From positions 617,635 through 681,634 of the forward strand of contig RPFO01000744.1 in the NCBI GenBank assembly GCA_009746045.1: a stretch of DNA of 64,000 nt, in the 5' to 3' direction. This DNA is from Mesostigma viride. Taxonomy: Eukaryota > Streptophyta > Mesostigmatophyceae > Mesostigmatales > Mesostigmataceae. The notes beneath the pieces were generated by a model. It did no database searches and was not told the origin of the DNA. It worked only from the letters and a program-made list of their open reading frames with translations. Positions 24,183 through 34,780 of this stretch are shown piece by piece (position 1 is the first letter of the stretch; each line of letters opens with the position of its first letter). The position numbers and the translations under genes are program-made.

Positions 24183-24479
24183 GTCAGTAACACACAAGCG
24201 ACACAACCTCTTTGTGGCTGCAGTGAGTGTGTTCTGGTGAAGTCATCCGATGTTGAGCTCTTGCTATTCCTGACTTCCATTTTTTTTCTGATCTGCTTGC
24301 TCCTTGTATCTGCTCCTTGCATCTGCCCATGGGTCTTTCAACACAAGGTGCTGCCTCACTTTCGCCTTGACTTTTTGGTTGATCCATGCACACTATTATA
24401 ATAGGCATTTGTTATTTGACAGCCTGCGCTGGTAATACCCACTATGACATCCTTAAAAGCTCTGTGCTGATGCTTGCAG

Positions 24480-24789
24480 CTCGGACGGCACTTGGTTCAA
24501 CGTCATGCTAGTGATCGACGAATTCGCCACAGCAACCATCTACTTGGATGAAGGGGCACTCTACGATGGACTTTCGGGCAACCCCAGCCTGCCATCCAAC
24601 AAGCTAAGCATCACACTCGTGCCAGCCAACGCCCTCGCGAATGTCAGCGCAGCAGTGGGCACATCAGTAAAAGTTGTGATCGGGTTGGTCACTGTTTTAA
24701 GCAACATGGCCGGGGTGCTGTCGTCCCTTGGAACGATCTCACCAGCCGGCGCCGCCACAGCAAGCCCTGGCAACCCAACCGGGCTGTTG
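24480..24789 (+). CDS. Ig-like domain second half and hydrophobic segment (exon 6)
   Basis: Acceptor TGCTTGCAG; the first base C completes Gly (GG|C). It encodes SDGTWFNVMLVIDEFATATI, then LDEGALYDGLSGNPSLPSNK, which fits the closing strands of the Ig-like repeat ('DxxGNPxxxS'). A hydrophobic stretch VKVVIGLVTVLSNMAGVLSS follows, a candidate first membrane or juxtamembrane segment. It ends in phase 0 at a GTACGT donor (24790). The next exon continues LLGGIGHMQ without a gap in frame. Confidence 0.7.
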
Positions 24790-25323
24790 GTACGTGTTTC
24801 TCATGAAGCATGGGTCGTTTCCGGTAGATAACGGCTCTTGTTGCAATCATGGTGCTGGGGTAGTGGACGCAGTGGCAAGCAGCATGCACCCGAATTCTGA
24901 AATGAGGTAGGACTACAGCACAAGATGCTAATGCCGGCCAACTCGTGTTGCCATTTCCTACACCAATTACGAGCCATGGGCCCATTTGGATGGCCCTTTG
25001 GAATCATGGATGAAGTGGGAAGAAGGACAGCCTGGCCCTGCCATCGGCTTTAAATTCCTCACTCTCTATGTTTGCTATATACCTTGCCCACATGGCGTCT
25101 CAGTGTGTGAGCTAGTCTCTCTTGTACCAGAGTTTGCTCCTTCTCGGGAAGAAAAGCATATCGGGTTTATTAACTAAAACAGTTATCTCTACGCAGGGTG
25201 CAAATAGTGGTTCCCGACCGGTCCACATGCGGATGGCATAACCACCTAATATCAACATCACTGCCACACCGGCTCCTGCCCATGATGCTTTTTCCTGTCT
25301 CCCTCTCTTACCTCACCCTGCAG

Positions 25324-25540
25324 GGGGGCATCGGCCACATGCAGACCATTGCCATGGTTGGCAACTTGCCCATGGAGCTGCCTGACTCTTTCGAGAAAAC
25401 GATTTCCCGGTGGAAATGGCTTAACCTGGAGTTTCTGATGCCATGGCGCGGCTCCTTATGCAACAAAGAGGAAGCCAAGGCATCTGTCAATGGCACCACA
25501 ACCGGCGACAGTGGGGGACCAACAAAAGGTCTACAAGAAG
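25324..25540 (+). CDS. Juxtamembrane 'GHxQ' exon (exon 7)
   Basis: Acceptor CACCCTGCAG, phase 0. It encodes GGIGHMQTIAMVGNLPMELP, then FEKTISRWKWLNLEFLMPW. The pattern GHxQxxAMxxxLxxxxPxxF...xWxNLxF is familiar from large algal and protist multi-pass surface proteins, where it lies between the ectodomain and the main membrane bundle. It ends in phase 1 before GTACGA (25541); a Thr/Gly/Lys-rich low-complexity end precedes it. The partner exon that accepts this phase was not identified. Confidence 0.65.
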
Positions 25541-26199
25541 GTACGAAACTGCACAAACTTTAACACCTGCAATGCTGGGCGCTAACAGCAGAAAACCAGT
25601 CTCCGTTTATACGACCCCTGCAGCAAAACCAGTCAATAATTTCCACGGATCGTGCAGTTGTGCGCGATATGGGGGAAGGGTGTGAGTGAGGAACCTCGTA
25701 GAAGGGGATGAGTGGGGAGCCCTTCCGAATGGCACAGGTGGGAGCTGCTATACAAGGGCATGGCAGAGAACTTCTGTAGAACGGTTGACACCGATGGGCA
25801 TGAGTCAACCCGGTCATTTGCTAGTAGCTCATTCTAAGCAGAGAACAACAGGTGGCAAATAAACACTGCCCTGCACAGCGCGGGGTCTGGACATCCGGGT
25901 CTGGCTCTCCGTCTAAATTTCGATAGCATTCCAAACAGAGTTAGTCAGTAAACTTTCTGCACATCCGATTTGCGGTGACTCAGTGCTAGTACACTTGGAG
26001 TTCCGAACTGCGTAGCCAGCTATATCAAGCTTCCATGACATGCCCCACGCTTACTATTGGCATGCCCCGTGCTCCTTCGACATTGGAGACGCTGTTTGTT
26101 TCGCTCATAGCTTTTTCAGGACGAAGTGACCATGTTTTCTAGGGATTTCTTTGCGCAAGTAAAAGCGCTCAGAGTATTCAAAAGCTATGTTGAAAGAGC
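25541..26199. other. Intron sequence, no gene recognised
   Basis: Several AG acceptors occur (for example before 25591 and 25670), but no exon with coding character and suitable phase could be supported. Confidence 0.45.
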
Positions 26200-26880
26200 G
26201 GACAAATTTTGATATCTGGTATACATTTCTTGTTTTTGGTCCATTGGAGTTCCTTCCCACCAAGACAAACATATATTTTACATTTTTTTGTGCTAGGCTT
26301 TTCTACGTACAGCCTATACCACACCTTCAAACTCAGTGCACATCATTATCAAGTTGCTTACTGTAGCACCATGCTGGGGGCCCAGCATACTCGAACACAA
26401 GGTGTTGCCCCTCTTAGCAGCGCGGGTGGGTGGGTGGGTGGGTGGGTGGGTGGGTGGGTGGGTGGGTGGGTGGGTGGGTGGGTGGGTGGGTGGGTGGGTG
26501 GGTGGGTGGGTGGGTGGGTGGGTGGGTGGGTGGGTGGGTGGGTGGGTGGGTGGGTGGGTGGGTGGGTGGGTGGGTGGGTGGGTGGGTGGGTGGATGGGAG
26601 CTGAAAAGAGGCCTCCCTACGTCCCCTACACCGCTCTTAGTACTGACTGCCCATCACAGTTGCACCACACCTGACGGCTGGCGCTGGTACAAGGTCTAGT
26701 GACGTACGTTAGAAGCTGCCTAGGCCTGCACTTCGGAACCACACTCAGCGTCGGCACAATTAGGCCGGCCGGTGCAGTACCCTCGTGACAAGCGCTAGTA
26801 CTACGCTACCTTCGGCAGGTCGGTCCCCTTTGAGCCCGTCCACGCGTCATATATAAAATGAGTGAAGGTCAACAAATGCA
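26200..26880 (+). repeat. R1 interspersed repeat, short copy with GGGT array
   Basis: Left part as in the other R1 copies (GGTCCATTGGAGTTCC, GCCTATACCACACCTTCAAA), right part from GGGAGCTGAAAAGAGGCC to TATATAAAATGAG. The middle ~1 kb of the long R1 form is replaced by a GGGT array. It abuts the long copy at 26880, so two R1 units lie in tandem. Confidence 0.75.
26424..26598 (+). repeat. (GGGT)n microsatellite, about 42 units
   Basis: Nearly uninterrupted GGGT tetranucleotide array. The short R1 relative at the window start has only a few units at the same relative place, so this is an expansion inside R1. Such G-runs can form G-quadruplexes. The Gly/Trp/Val ORFs read from it are artefacts. 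Confidence 0.95.
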
Positions 26881-28500
26881 TTTCTTGTTTTGGGTCCATT
26901 GGAGTTCCTTCCCACAAAGAGAAACATTTATTTTACAATTTTGTGTGCTAGGCTTTATACGTACAGCCTATACCACACCTTCAAAGTCAGTGCATATAAT
27001 TATCAAGTTGGTTATTGTAGCACCACCATGCTGGGGGGCCAGCATGCTCGAACGTGCTGCCCCCACACCTCCTACCTGGCCGCAAAGGCTGTCGCCAGCC
27101 TAGGTGCCGAGTTTCTTTCCGCCCATGGTCCCCCTCCTGCACGCTGCCACGGCTTTACTGCCGCCCTCGTGTGTCACTACAGTTTTTCGGCGGACGCAGG
27201 GCGGCACCCATCATGTCGTTCCCCCCGTTAGGGGGGGGGGGTTCCAGCGGCTGCTCATGAGGCCTTACGCCCCCGGACCGTCTCTCAGAAGCCCAGGACC
27301 CATCGCCAGCCCCACCCCTGAGGCTGGGATTTCCCGGCGTGGAAGCCAATGTGGCGATAGGCACTCCACCCTACCGAGGCGTTGGCTTGGACGGAAGTGC
27401 TTAGCCAAACGCCCCAACCGGGGCTTGCGATTTGGCAGGAATATGCCCGCCTTGCAGAACGAAATCCTTATTGTCTTTCCCATAACGCATGATACAGCGT
27501 ATAGGCAAATGCGATAAAACAGACAGAATTTCAGCCCCGCCAGGCGACCATTCTTTGCTGAAAAACTGGGCAATGTTGAAGAGCGCGCTCCGCCCACCAA
27601 GATTTGCTCCAGCCTCGCATCCTCCCCGAAATTCCCGTCTGGCCACAGGCCGAAAGATTGGGCCCTCTGTCAGGCTCCTGGCAGTTATGGGCTACCCGGC
27701 ACCCCGCGCTAGCCATCTCCACGCTTAAGGCAGATTCGCCTCCACCTGTGATTCTTTCCACCGTAGCCGCTGGCCCTGGCCTGTATGGCTCCTTCCCCGA
27801 CGTTGTCCGACTAAAAAACGCAGCTCCCCAGTGTCAGGAAGCTGCTTGCCGCACCCAGGGGTAGAGGGGAATCGTCAGTGGGCCCAGCGCCGGAAATCAC
27901 ACCCTTTTATTCAAATCGTAGAGCCCCCCAGCCATCAACAATTACCGTGGCCTGTAACGGTTGGTGGCGAACACAAAGAATTTTATTATAGGCCTCTCCC
28001 CGCCCGGAGAGGCTGATAGCATCGTCTGACATTCAGCGCAGCTGCCATACCGGCCAGCCGACTTTGCCGGCAAATGCTGGGATAAAGTTGCGAAGCGGAA
28101 AAGAGGCCTCCCTACGTCCCCTACCCCACTCTTAGTACTGACTGCCCATCACAGTTGCGCCACGCCTGGCGGCTGGCGCTGGTACAACAAGGTCTAGTGG
28201 CGTAAGTTAGAAGCTGCATAGGCCTGCACTCCGGAACCACACTCAGCGTCGGCACAAACAGGCCGGTCGATGCAGTGCCCTCGTGACAAGCGCTAGTATT
28301 ACGCTACCTATGGCAGGTCGGTCCCCTTAGTTGAATAGCTTTTAACTATTAACTTTTGTGCGTCGACTCATTGTTAACGCACATCCTGTGCAGGATGTGC
28401 GTCAACCTTGAGTGGACGCACAAAAAGTAATCGCTAAAAGCTATTCAACTCCCTTTGAGCCCGTCCACGCGTCATGTATAAAATGAGCGAAGCTCAACAA
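26880..28500 (+). repeat. R1 interspersed repeat, long copy 2
   Basis: Colinear with 7296-9010. It lacks the 7745-7916 MITE (giving its empty site) and instead carries a different MITE at 28329-28450. It ends with TGAGC-GAA-GCTCA near 28482-28494. Confidence 0.75.
28329..28450. mobile_element. Palindromic MITE with 16-bp perfect termini
   Basis: 122 bp. Termini AGTTGAATAGCTTTTA and TAAAAGCTATTCAACT are perfect inverted repeats, with imperfect pairing continuing inward through a CTTTTGTGCGTC-type block and an inner CGCACATCCTGTGCAGGATG palindrome. The flanking duplication is CCCTT (28324-28328 and 28451-28455). R1 copies at 8.9, 15.7 and 26.8 kb have one CCCTT and no insert. There is no ORF. 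Confidence 0.85.
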
Positions 28501-28731
28501 GTACCAGTTTGCCATGCTCCAGCAGGCGACGCTGGCACATGCATGTGATGTCAGGCTGGGGTACAAGGGTGGTGATGCTTGCAAAGCAAAACAAAGAGAG
28601 TCATGGGCTTGAGGATGCCGCGAGGGATGCATCCAGCGTGTGCACGTTGCAGAAGCAGACTGCATATCTATGTTTGTAGTAGTATTCAATTATGGATTTA
28701 CTTACTGCCCCCCCCCTTCCCCTCCCCCCAG

Positions 28732-29180
28732 ACAATCCCACGTAAACCCTATCTTTTGCCCTGTGAGCCGGTGTGTACCCTACAGACCTGGCTGTGTCGT
28801 ATCAACTTCCGGCTACTGTAGGCATGGTATGCCATCTGGTCTATGTCTGAACCTGTCACCTCTGCCCGGTGATCACCAGGTAAAAGCGCCCACAGGAGAG
28901 GATGAAAGCGAGGAGTCTGAGTTCCTTTCCTTGAGGCGTAGGCTACTCACAGGAGAGGATGAAAGCGAGGAGTCTGAATTCCTTTCCTTGAGGCGTAGGC
29001 TACCCACAGGAGAGGATGAAAGCGAGGAGTCTGAGTTCCTTTCCTTGAGGCGTAGGCTACCCGCAGGAGAGGATGAAAGCGAGGAGTCTGAATTCCTTTC
29101 CTTGAGGCGTAGGCTACTCACAGGAGAGGATGAAAGCGAGGAGTCTGAATTCCTTTCCTTGAGGCGTAGGCTACTTATAA
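28732..29180 (+). CDS. Possible Cys-rich and acidic/basic repeat exon (exon 8, tentative)
   Basis: A pyrimidine-rich CCCCCCAG precedes 28732. One frame stays open through FCPVSRCVPYRPGCV and then five 19-residue repeats containing GEDESEESEFLSLRRRL. The other two plus frames have stops in the repeat unit. However, its phase does not fit exon 7 directly, and no clear donor before exon 9 was found. An alternative is that the exon ends at CACCAG (28879) before GTAAAA, making the repeats intronic. Function is not known. Confidence 0.35.
28892..29176 (+). repeat. 57-bp minisatellite, 5 tandem units
   Basis: Five head-to-tail 57-bp units starting ACAGGAGAGGATGAAAGCG at 28892, 28949, 29006, 29063 and 29120, almost identical (G/A and a few other changes). 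The unit length is a multiple of three. Confidence 0.9.
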
Positions 29181-29427
29181 CTGCTGGGCATCGTTGCTGC
29201 TTCATGAGTTTGAGTCTTTCAGAGTGGCAGTGCATGCTGACACCAGGGGCCATTGTTTGGAGCGTCCCAACCAAGTGGGTGCAAGAAATACTTTTTAGTT
29301 GCCATTTAGATGGGGAAACGCTTCATGTGCTGCTTGCTGGCGTGCTTATGCTTATGACTTACTTCTGCAAACCTCCCCGATTTACCTGTCACCCAAATGG
29401 CCTGCACCAGCGTGGGCATGGTTGCAG

Positions 29428-29871
29428 GATGGAGCGAACACGGCACCTGTCGTGATCACAAGACCCGACGAGAGCAGCCCGAGCGCTTCTCAATTGGTGC
29501 TGTTGTCCACCGCATGCAGCTGGGACATTGCTCTCGAGATCCTGTTCTGGGCTGCCCTTCTCAGTATCGCTTTGCTGGTCATCCACAAGCTGGTCATTGT
29601 AGTCTGGCGCGCCGTATTCCCGGATGCGGCCTTGCCGGACTTGCTTCAATTCCCCCGCTTGGAGCTATACCTGCTCATCATTGTAGCCCCGCCAGTGTCG
29701 CAGGCAGGGGCCTTCTTGATAGCGGTGGGCACGCCGATTTCGATCATAATCGGAGTTCTGATGCTGTTGGCTGTCCCGTGCGCGCTGGTCGGCCTTGGAC
29801 TCTACATCCTGCTTCGGCGCGTGCTCACGGGCCTTGCAACAGAATACACGCAGGAGGACGTACTGCCACCT
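29428..29871 (+). CDS. Polytopic membrane exon A (exon 9)
   Basis: Acceptor GGTTGCAG, donor GTAAGT (29872), phase 0 at both ends, 148 codons. An extracellular start (TAPVVITRPDESSPSAS) is followed by three hydrophobic spans: around LFWAALLSIALLVIHKLVIV, LELYLLIIVAPPVSQAGAF, and IIIGVLMLLAVPCALVGLGL. Between the first two lies LLQFPRLELYL. The arrangement fits the membrane bundle of large algal and protist multi-pass surface proteins; the specific family was not named with confidence. The codon and phase match with exon 10 is exact. Confidence 0.75.
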
Positions 29872-30618
29872 GTAAGTTCCTAGGCCAGTAGTTCTGGCAA
29901 TAGCTGGTGATCATTGCTCTCTATGCTATGCTGGTTCAGCTTGCAGAACAGCAAGTGCATTTGTGAAGGCAACCCAGCCGCGGAAGGAGGTCATTGAAAT
30001 GAGATCGCAGCAGTAAAACTTGCAGCCATCGGAGACCATGTGACAAAGCAACTGAAAGAAAAAAGCAGGACTTGGGTGCTGGGTATGAATGGTGAGGTGC
30101 TACAAGGGGGAGAGGGTGTCGTTGGGGCATTATGCTCAACTGCCAGCTAGCAGCTCTTGACAGTAAAGTGGGTGAATTCCAGCTGACAGTGTGAGTTCCA
30201 CCTCTCTCGTCTGAGGCCCATGGCGGGAGGGTAGCAGGATGACCTTTCTCTTTCCTATGACTTTGTCTTAAAAAGGAATCAGTAACAAACATAGACAACC
30301 ACTTCCTTCCGTAACCGGGAAAATGAAAAGCGCTGCAGCCACAGAGGAAAGCAAGACATAACGTCTGGCACAACGTCACAGCATTGAATCCTGGTCCAAA
30401 GGCTGCACAGGCTAGTTGGTGGTACTTAGCCAGCTTTTGCAGAGTAAAAACAGGAGCGACAGTACTACACACAGACGTACTCGGCATAGGAATGCTTAAT
30501 GTAGGCATGTTTGACAAGGGATAAAGTGTGGTGTCGCATGGCTATCGGCCTCACGTTTTTTCCTGTTTGACCATGTGTGCTCATTGACATTTCCCAAAAA
30601 AATATATGCCTGGAGCAG
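29872..30618. other. Intron between exons 9 and 10
   Basis: Ends TGGAGCAG. The antisense ORF 29936-30517 has no recognised domain and is treated as chance. Confidence 0.65.
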
Positions 30619-31149
30619 GTTCGCCCGGCATGGATGCATCCCCTGGAGCGCGCCTGGTATGCCTTGTTTGGAAGCCCCATCGAGGGCAAATGGGAAGAAA
30701 CTGACCGAAACCGCGCTATTCTTGCCCGCTTCGGCCCACTATTCGAGCGTTTCAAAGGGCCTTGCCAGTATCTGGGGCAAAACCAGCCCAATAATGAGGG
30801 AAGCTGCTATGGTCGCTGGATGAGGTGGAGCGAGCACGTGGGCAGTCGCTTGGGCACGAGTTACGGGGTTGTTGACTCATCTCTCAGGGTCTTTATTGCT
30901 TTCATGTTGGGGATATCAGGCCCTGGGGGCCCCGCAGGTGCTAGTGACAGTCACGACAACAACGGCCAGTCCCGCCTTTGGGTTGCCTGGGCTCAGGTTT
31001 CCACCGTGCTCTTTGTGCTGGTGATTCAACTGGCCATTGTGACCCGACGAAGACCATACATCGACCGCTTCATGCAAGCAGCGGAGACACTGGCGGTGGC
31101 CTGCGAGGTGCAGCTTTTTGTCATCATAACTGTCATACTGGCTGAATGG
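30619..31149 (+). CDS. Polytopic membrane exon B (exon 10)
   Basis: Phase 0 at both ends, 177 codons. It starts VRPAWMHPLERAWYALFG, with a charged loop (GKWEETDRNRAILARFGPLF) likely cytoplasmic. A Gly-rich loop and two hydrophobic spans follow, around WAQVSTVLFVLVIQLAIV and CEVQLFVIITVILAEW. The donor GTATGT follows TGG at 31150; reading on would hit a stop at 31171, which supports the splice. Confidence 0.75.
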
Positions 31150-31911
31150 GTATGTGCTGATTCAGTCCAGTAGAGGGTAGTAAAGAGAGTAGCTAGTTTA
31201 ACATCCACCTTCCCTTAATAAATAAAATCCTTAATGAATGGGAGGGGGGTGACCTGTGCCAGGTATATACTTTTACGACGTCTTTCTGAAACTTCTCTGG
31301 TTGCGTCGCATGGTGCTGTTCGTGCAGTGCTGGCTTTGTTGTGTGCAATGAGGTGAAGGGACAGGGTGGCTGGCTGCAAGAAAGCGATGTTCAAAGCTGA
31401 TCAATGGTAGGGGATTAAGGGATGTTGGCCAACACTTCTATGGTATCACGCTTCACCTTAGCATTAGTATTTGGTGAATATAGGCCTATACATCGCAGGG
31501 AATCTCATTGGGTACACGGCAAGCCTACACTATAGTCTGTTTCCAGGAGGCTGAGAAAGGACGTGTACGAGACTGCAATATTTCGCTCTGAAGTAGAGGC
31601 AACACTGCACCTTCCGGGCTACCCGAGGTTGTTATGTTTTCATATTTAATTTATCATATGTATTCTGCTTGCTTGATAGGTACGCCTGTTGTGCTTCTTT
31701 CATCTATCCTTGCTGCTCTTTGCCTTAGTATGATTGTTTCAGGCTCGATTAGTCACAATATTTCCTTGATCAATACTCTTCGTTTCATATTGTACCATTC
31801 ATTTGCCAATATGCTTCTAGTTGCATCGACTTGTTTCTTAATTTCTTTCACTTGCCATGCTGCTGATAGCCGCGAACTTTGCATTCCTTTTGTGGTAAAT
31901 AACCTGTGCAG
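31150..31911. other. Intron between exons 10 and 11
   Basis: Ends CCTGTGCAG at 31911. No other feature recognised. Confidence 0.65.
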
Positions 31912-32060
31912 GGCAACAAGTCGCGAGTGGGCAATGCGCTCAACGTCACGGTGCACCTTTCCATCATATGCAACCTATTGGCCCAGATCTACGGAGCGCT
32001 TATCATATTCATTGGTGGCTGGAGGGCCTTCAAGCTACGGCTTATCCAGGCCAGGCAACG
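31912..32060 (+). CDS. Last membrane-span exon (exon 11)
   Basis: 149 nt, entering in phase 0 and leaving in phase 2 (CG|) at a GTATGT donor. It encodes a hydrophobic span around NVTVHLSIICNLLAQIYGAL and IIFIGGW, followed by a basic stop-transfer sequence RAFKLRLIQARQR. That suggests the following chain is cytoplasmic. The split Arg codon CG|G is completed by exon 12. Confidence 0.75.
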
Positions 32061-32679
32061 GTATGTTCTGATGAGCCTTGTCACGCCATGCCATGCCATG
32101 CTCAGGCCCACCTACATGCCACTGTATGCCCTCCGGACAGCTTGATGGACCACACACATGCAAAGTTTGATTTTTTGTTCAGTCATTCTTGTGGTAAAGC
32201 TCAATGATAAATTACAAAAGGCATCAGGAAGATCAGGAAAGTTACGATTCACTTGTGCATTCGGTTGGGTCTTTTTCACACTACTTAGGCTCATCTGTGC
32301 GTCATCATGGACCTCCTGATAGCTTGACAGGTGACAGACCACTACTGGGCTCACCTATATGTCAACGACCATCATAGGCCCTTGCACAAGCTTAATGATA
32401 TACCATACACACATGCAAACCTCCATGGTCGCTTCGGTACATTTTGTTACCATAGCGTGATGATCCGCGTAAACCACCGGGGGGGGAAATGGAGTGGTAA
32501 ATGAAGTAGCGAGGAATTCCAAGATAACTGATGCGACCTGGTCTATACATATACAACATGTTTGTTGTATACAAGCCGCTACGCTGTAGTTTGGCATAAT
32601 ATTTGGTACTGCATCCGTATACCCAGAGCTCGGAACCACTGTGGAGGACTAATACGATGTACGCGTGCAGTAAATTAAG
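32061..32679. other. Intron between exons 11 and 12, first part
   Basis: No gene seen; the R2 fragment follows. Confidence 0.6.
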
Positions 32680-32960
32680 ATAAAAGAAAAGAGTCCGACC
32701 TTAGCTAGGTGGTTTTGCTTTTTTCTTTTTTGCGTGTCACGTGACCTTGCCCTGGATGGCATATTTTTCGCCATGCGATTTTTGCGTCTGAACAAATGAC
32801 ACAAATTGGCGTTCTATTTGCCTGTGCTTACGTAAGATTGCCGGAGCTCTTGGATCACATATTACGTGCGAGAAAAGTTGTAGATTTAGGTAGTTATTAT
32901 GTCAATAACAAAGAGGACTACAGGTGACAAGATTGTATTACAAGGTAGCTCTTGCCACCT
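32680..32960 (-). repeat. R2 interspersed repeat, copy d (diverged, inverted)
   Basis: Weaker inverted similarity to copies a-c: GCGTGTCACGTGACCTTG, TTACGTAAGATTGCCGGAG and TCACATATTACGTG blocks in the right order. It lies in the intron before exon 12. Confidence 0.6.
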
Positions 32961-33048
32961 GTCTTCGGGGGTTTAGCTCTTGCTGTACAATGGCGATACA
33001 ATAAACGTGTGTGACGATGCCACTCTTGCGCATTTGCACATCTTGCAG

Positions 33049-33446
33049 GATTCAACTCAACTCGCTCATGCGAAGTGGCGAGAATGCGTTCAGCTTCCTC
33101 TCCAGCCTGCGCCAGTCCCCGCGTGATTCGATCTGGGTGTGGACTTATGCCAACACGCTCTATGACGACTGTGGTGGCAACAAAGCTGACACTCCTGGTG
33201 GCAAGATGGTGGTAGCTGTAACTAGCGAGGCAAAGGACAGGGGCGTGCCTACGGCTGCTGTGCCAGCATGTACATGCGTTGACAACCTGGGGAAGACTTG
33301 CTCCTCGATGCAGCAGCAGGAGCAGGAGCAGGATCAAGGAAAAGGCACTGGGCTTTCCCCGTGCGGTAATTTGGCTCCAGTTCCACGTCACGACTGCTCT
33401 GTGATGTGCGGCAATGGAGAGGGCAGTGAAGACGCACCCATGGCAG
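33049..33446 (+). CDS. Cytoplasmic tail exon 1 (exon 12)
   Basis: Acceptor CATCTTGCAG; the first base G completes Arg. It encodes IQLNSLMRSGENAFSFLSSL, then a Trp-containing stretch DSIWVWTYANTLYDD. A polar region with several Cys (PACTCVDNLGKTCSS) and a QQQEQEQDQGKG run follows. It ends in phase 1 before GTAAAG (33447). Function unknown. Confidence 0.65.
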
Positions 33447-34066
33447 GTAAAGGCAAAATAAAGCGGTGGATCGCTACTGGCGTCAGGGTGACTTTGGGAT
33501 AGCATGGGAAGTGAGGCAATCGATCTCATCATATGGTCTCTACAAGGTAGTTCAGACATGAATGTTCACACCCATGCAGTGTTAGTAGACCAAGCATCTT
33601 GTGGACGTAATGATTGTGGGGGTGGCTACTGCGCAAGAGCTGCGCGGCTCCAGACAGTGCTTGTGATCACAGCAGGTAGCCTTTGGCCCTTGTGTGGCTA
33701 TAGCTCGTTAGAGCATCAGAAGCCGCCCATTGCAGAGGATGAAGGCAAACAATGAAGGCAGCTTTTTTTCAGTATATAACGGAAGTGAAGTAGCATAAGC
33801 AATGCAGTCGAGTGATGAGGTTGAAAAAACTGCCCCGATGTACTACAAGCCATAGTAAGGAAATCTGGATGTTGCCTGTCACGATGCAAAGGCTGCCTGT
33901 GTTGCTGTGATGACTATGATGGAGGGCAGAAGCACTTGCGGCAATGAAATCAGACGTTGGTTGCTCTGCTTGCTCTCTATATAAAACTTTTTGCTGTAAT
34001 ATCGCTGCATTAGTTTAACAAACATCATCCCGCACGACTCGTGTTTCCTTCCCCTACTTGGTGCAG
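33447..34066. other. Intron between exons 12 and 13
   Basis: Ends CTTGGTGCAG at 34066. No other feature recognised. Confidence 0.6.
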
Positions 34067-34780
34067 CGGAGCATCGTGAGAGCGCGGAGGGCTGCCCACT
34101 GGCAGACGCCACCGCAGCAGACAGGGATGATGCCACGGCAGGCGGGGATGCCAGCAATCTACATGCGGCCTGCTCACCAACGATGACTGTGGTAACATCC
34201 AGGCTCCCATTGATCCCGCCGGATAGTTTGAATCCCATCCCGGTGCTATCGCCTCCTTTCTCTTCATCATCATCATCTGCGGCAGTGCCCGCGCTGTCTC
34301 ATGCAAGCAAGAGCAGCTCCAGCCTGGGTGATGCCGTCATGCAATCTGTGTGCATGCCACGGGACGCAAACGGGAGCCATCAAAGCATTCTTGAGGGCAA
34401 GAGGGTTCCCGGCACCCCATCACGAGACGTCAAGGTGGTGTCGCTGGCGGATACTGAGGGATTCGCTAGCAAGGCATCAGGGGGGCTGTCTTGGGAGGTG
34501 CCGCTGCCCCATAGTGACCAAGGCATTGCCAGCGACCAGCAACCCATCGCAGAGAGTCGAGCAATGAGCGTGGATGACTTACTGGATGGTCAGATGGTGG
34601 CAGCAGGCTCTCCCCAGGAGATGAGCGCTCACCACCGGGGCCTAGTCTTGCCCGATCAGTCCCCTAGTAAGGAGGCATCTGGTGAAAGGGTGAGGACTGG
34701 CAGCAAAATGGATGAAGTGGAGAAGGAACCAGGGACTGCTGTGGACACGTGGACGCATATGCAGTCTGAGCCTTCCATGG
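34067..34780 (+). CDS. Ser-rich tail exon 2 (exon 13)
   Basis: Starts with CG completing Ala, then 237 codons, and leaves in phase 1 at GTAAGT (34781). Low-complexity and rich in Ser/Ala/Asp, for example SPPFSSSSSSAAVPALSHAS. It contains charged patches such as SKMDEVEKEPG, and no enzymatic motif was found. It looks like a disordered, potentially phosphorylated cytoplasmic region. Confidence 0.65.

Noticed and set aside
26209-26699. ORFs made of VGGW repeats
   Set aside because: They come entirely from the GGGT microsatellite in an interspersed repeat.
28892-29176. CRISPR-like array
   Set aside because: The units are contiguous 57-bp tandem repeats without distinct spacers.
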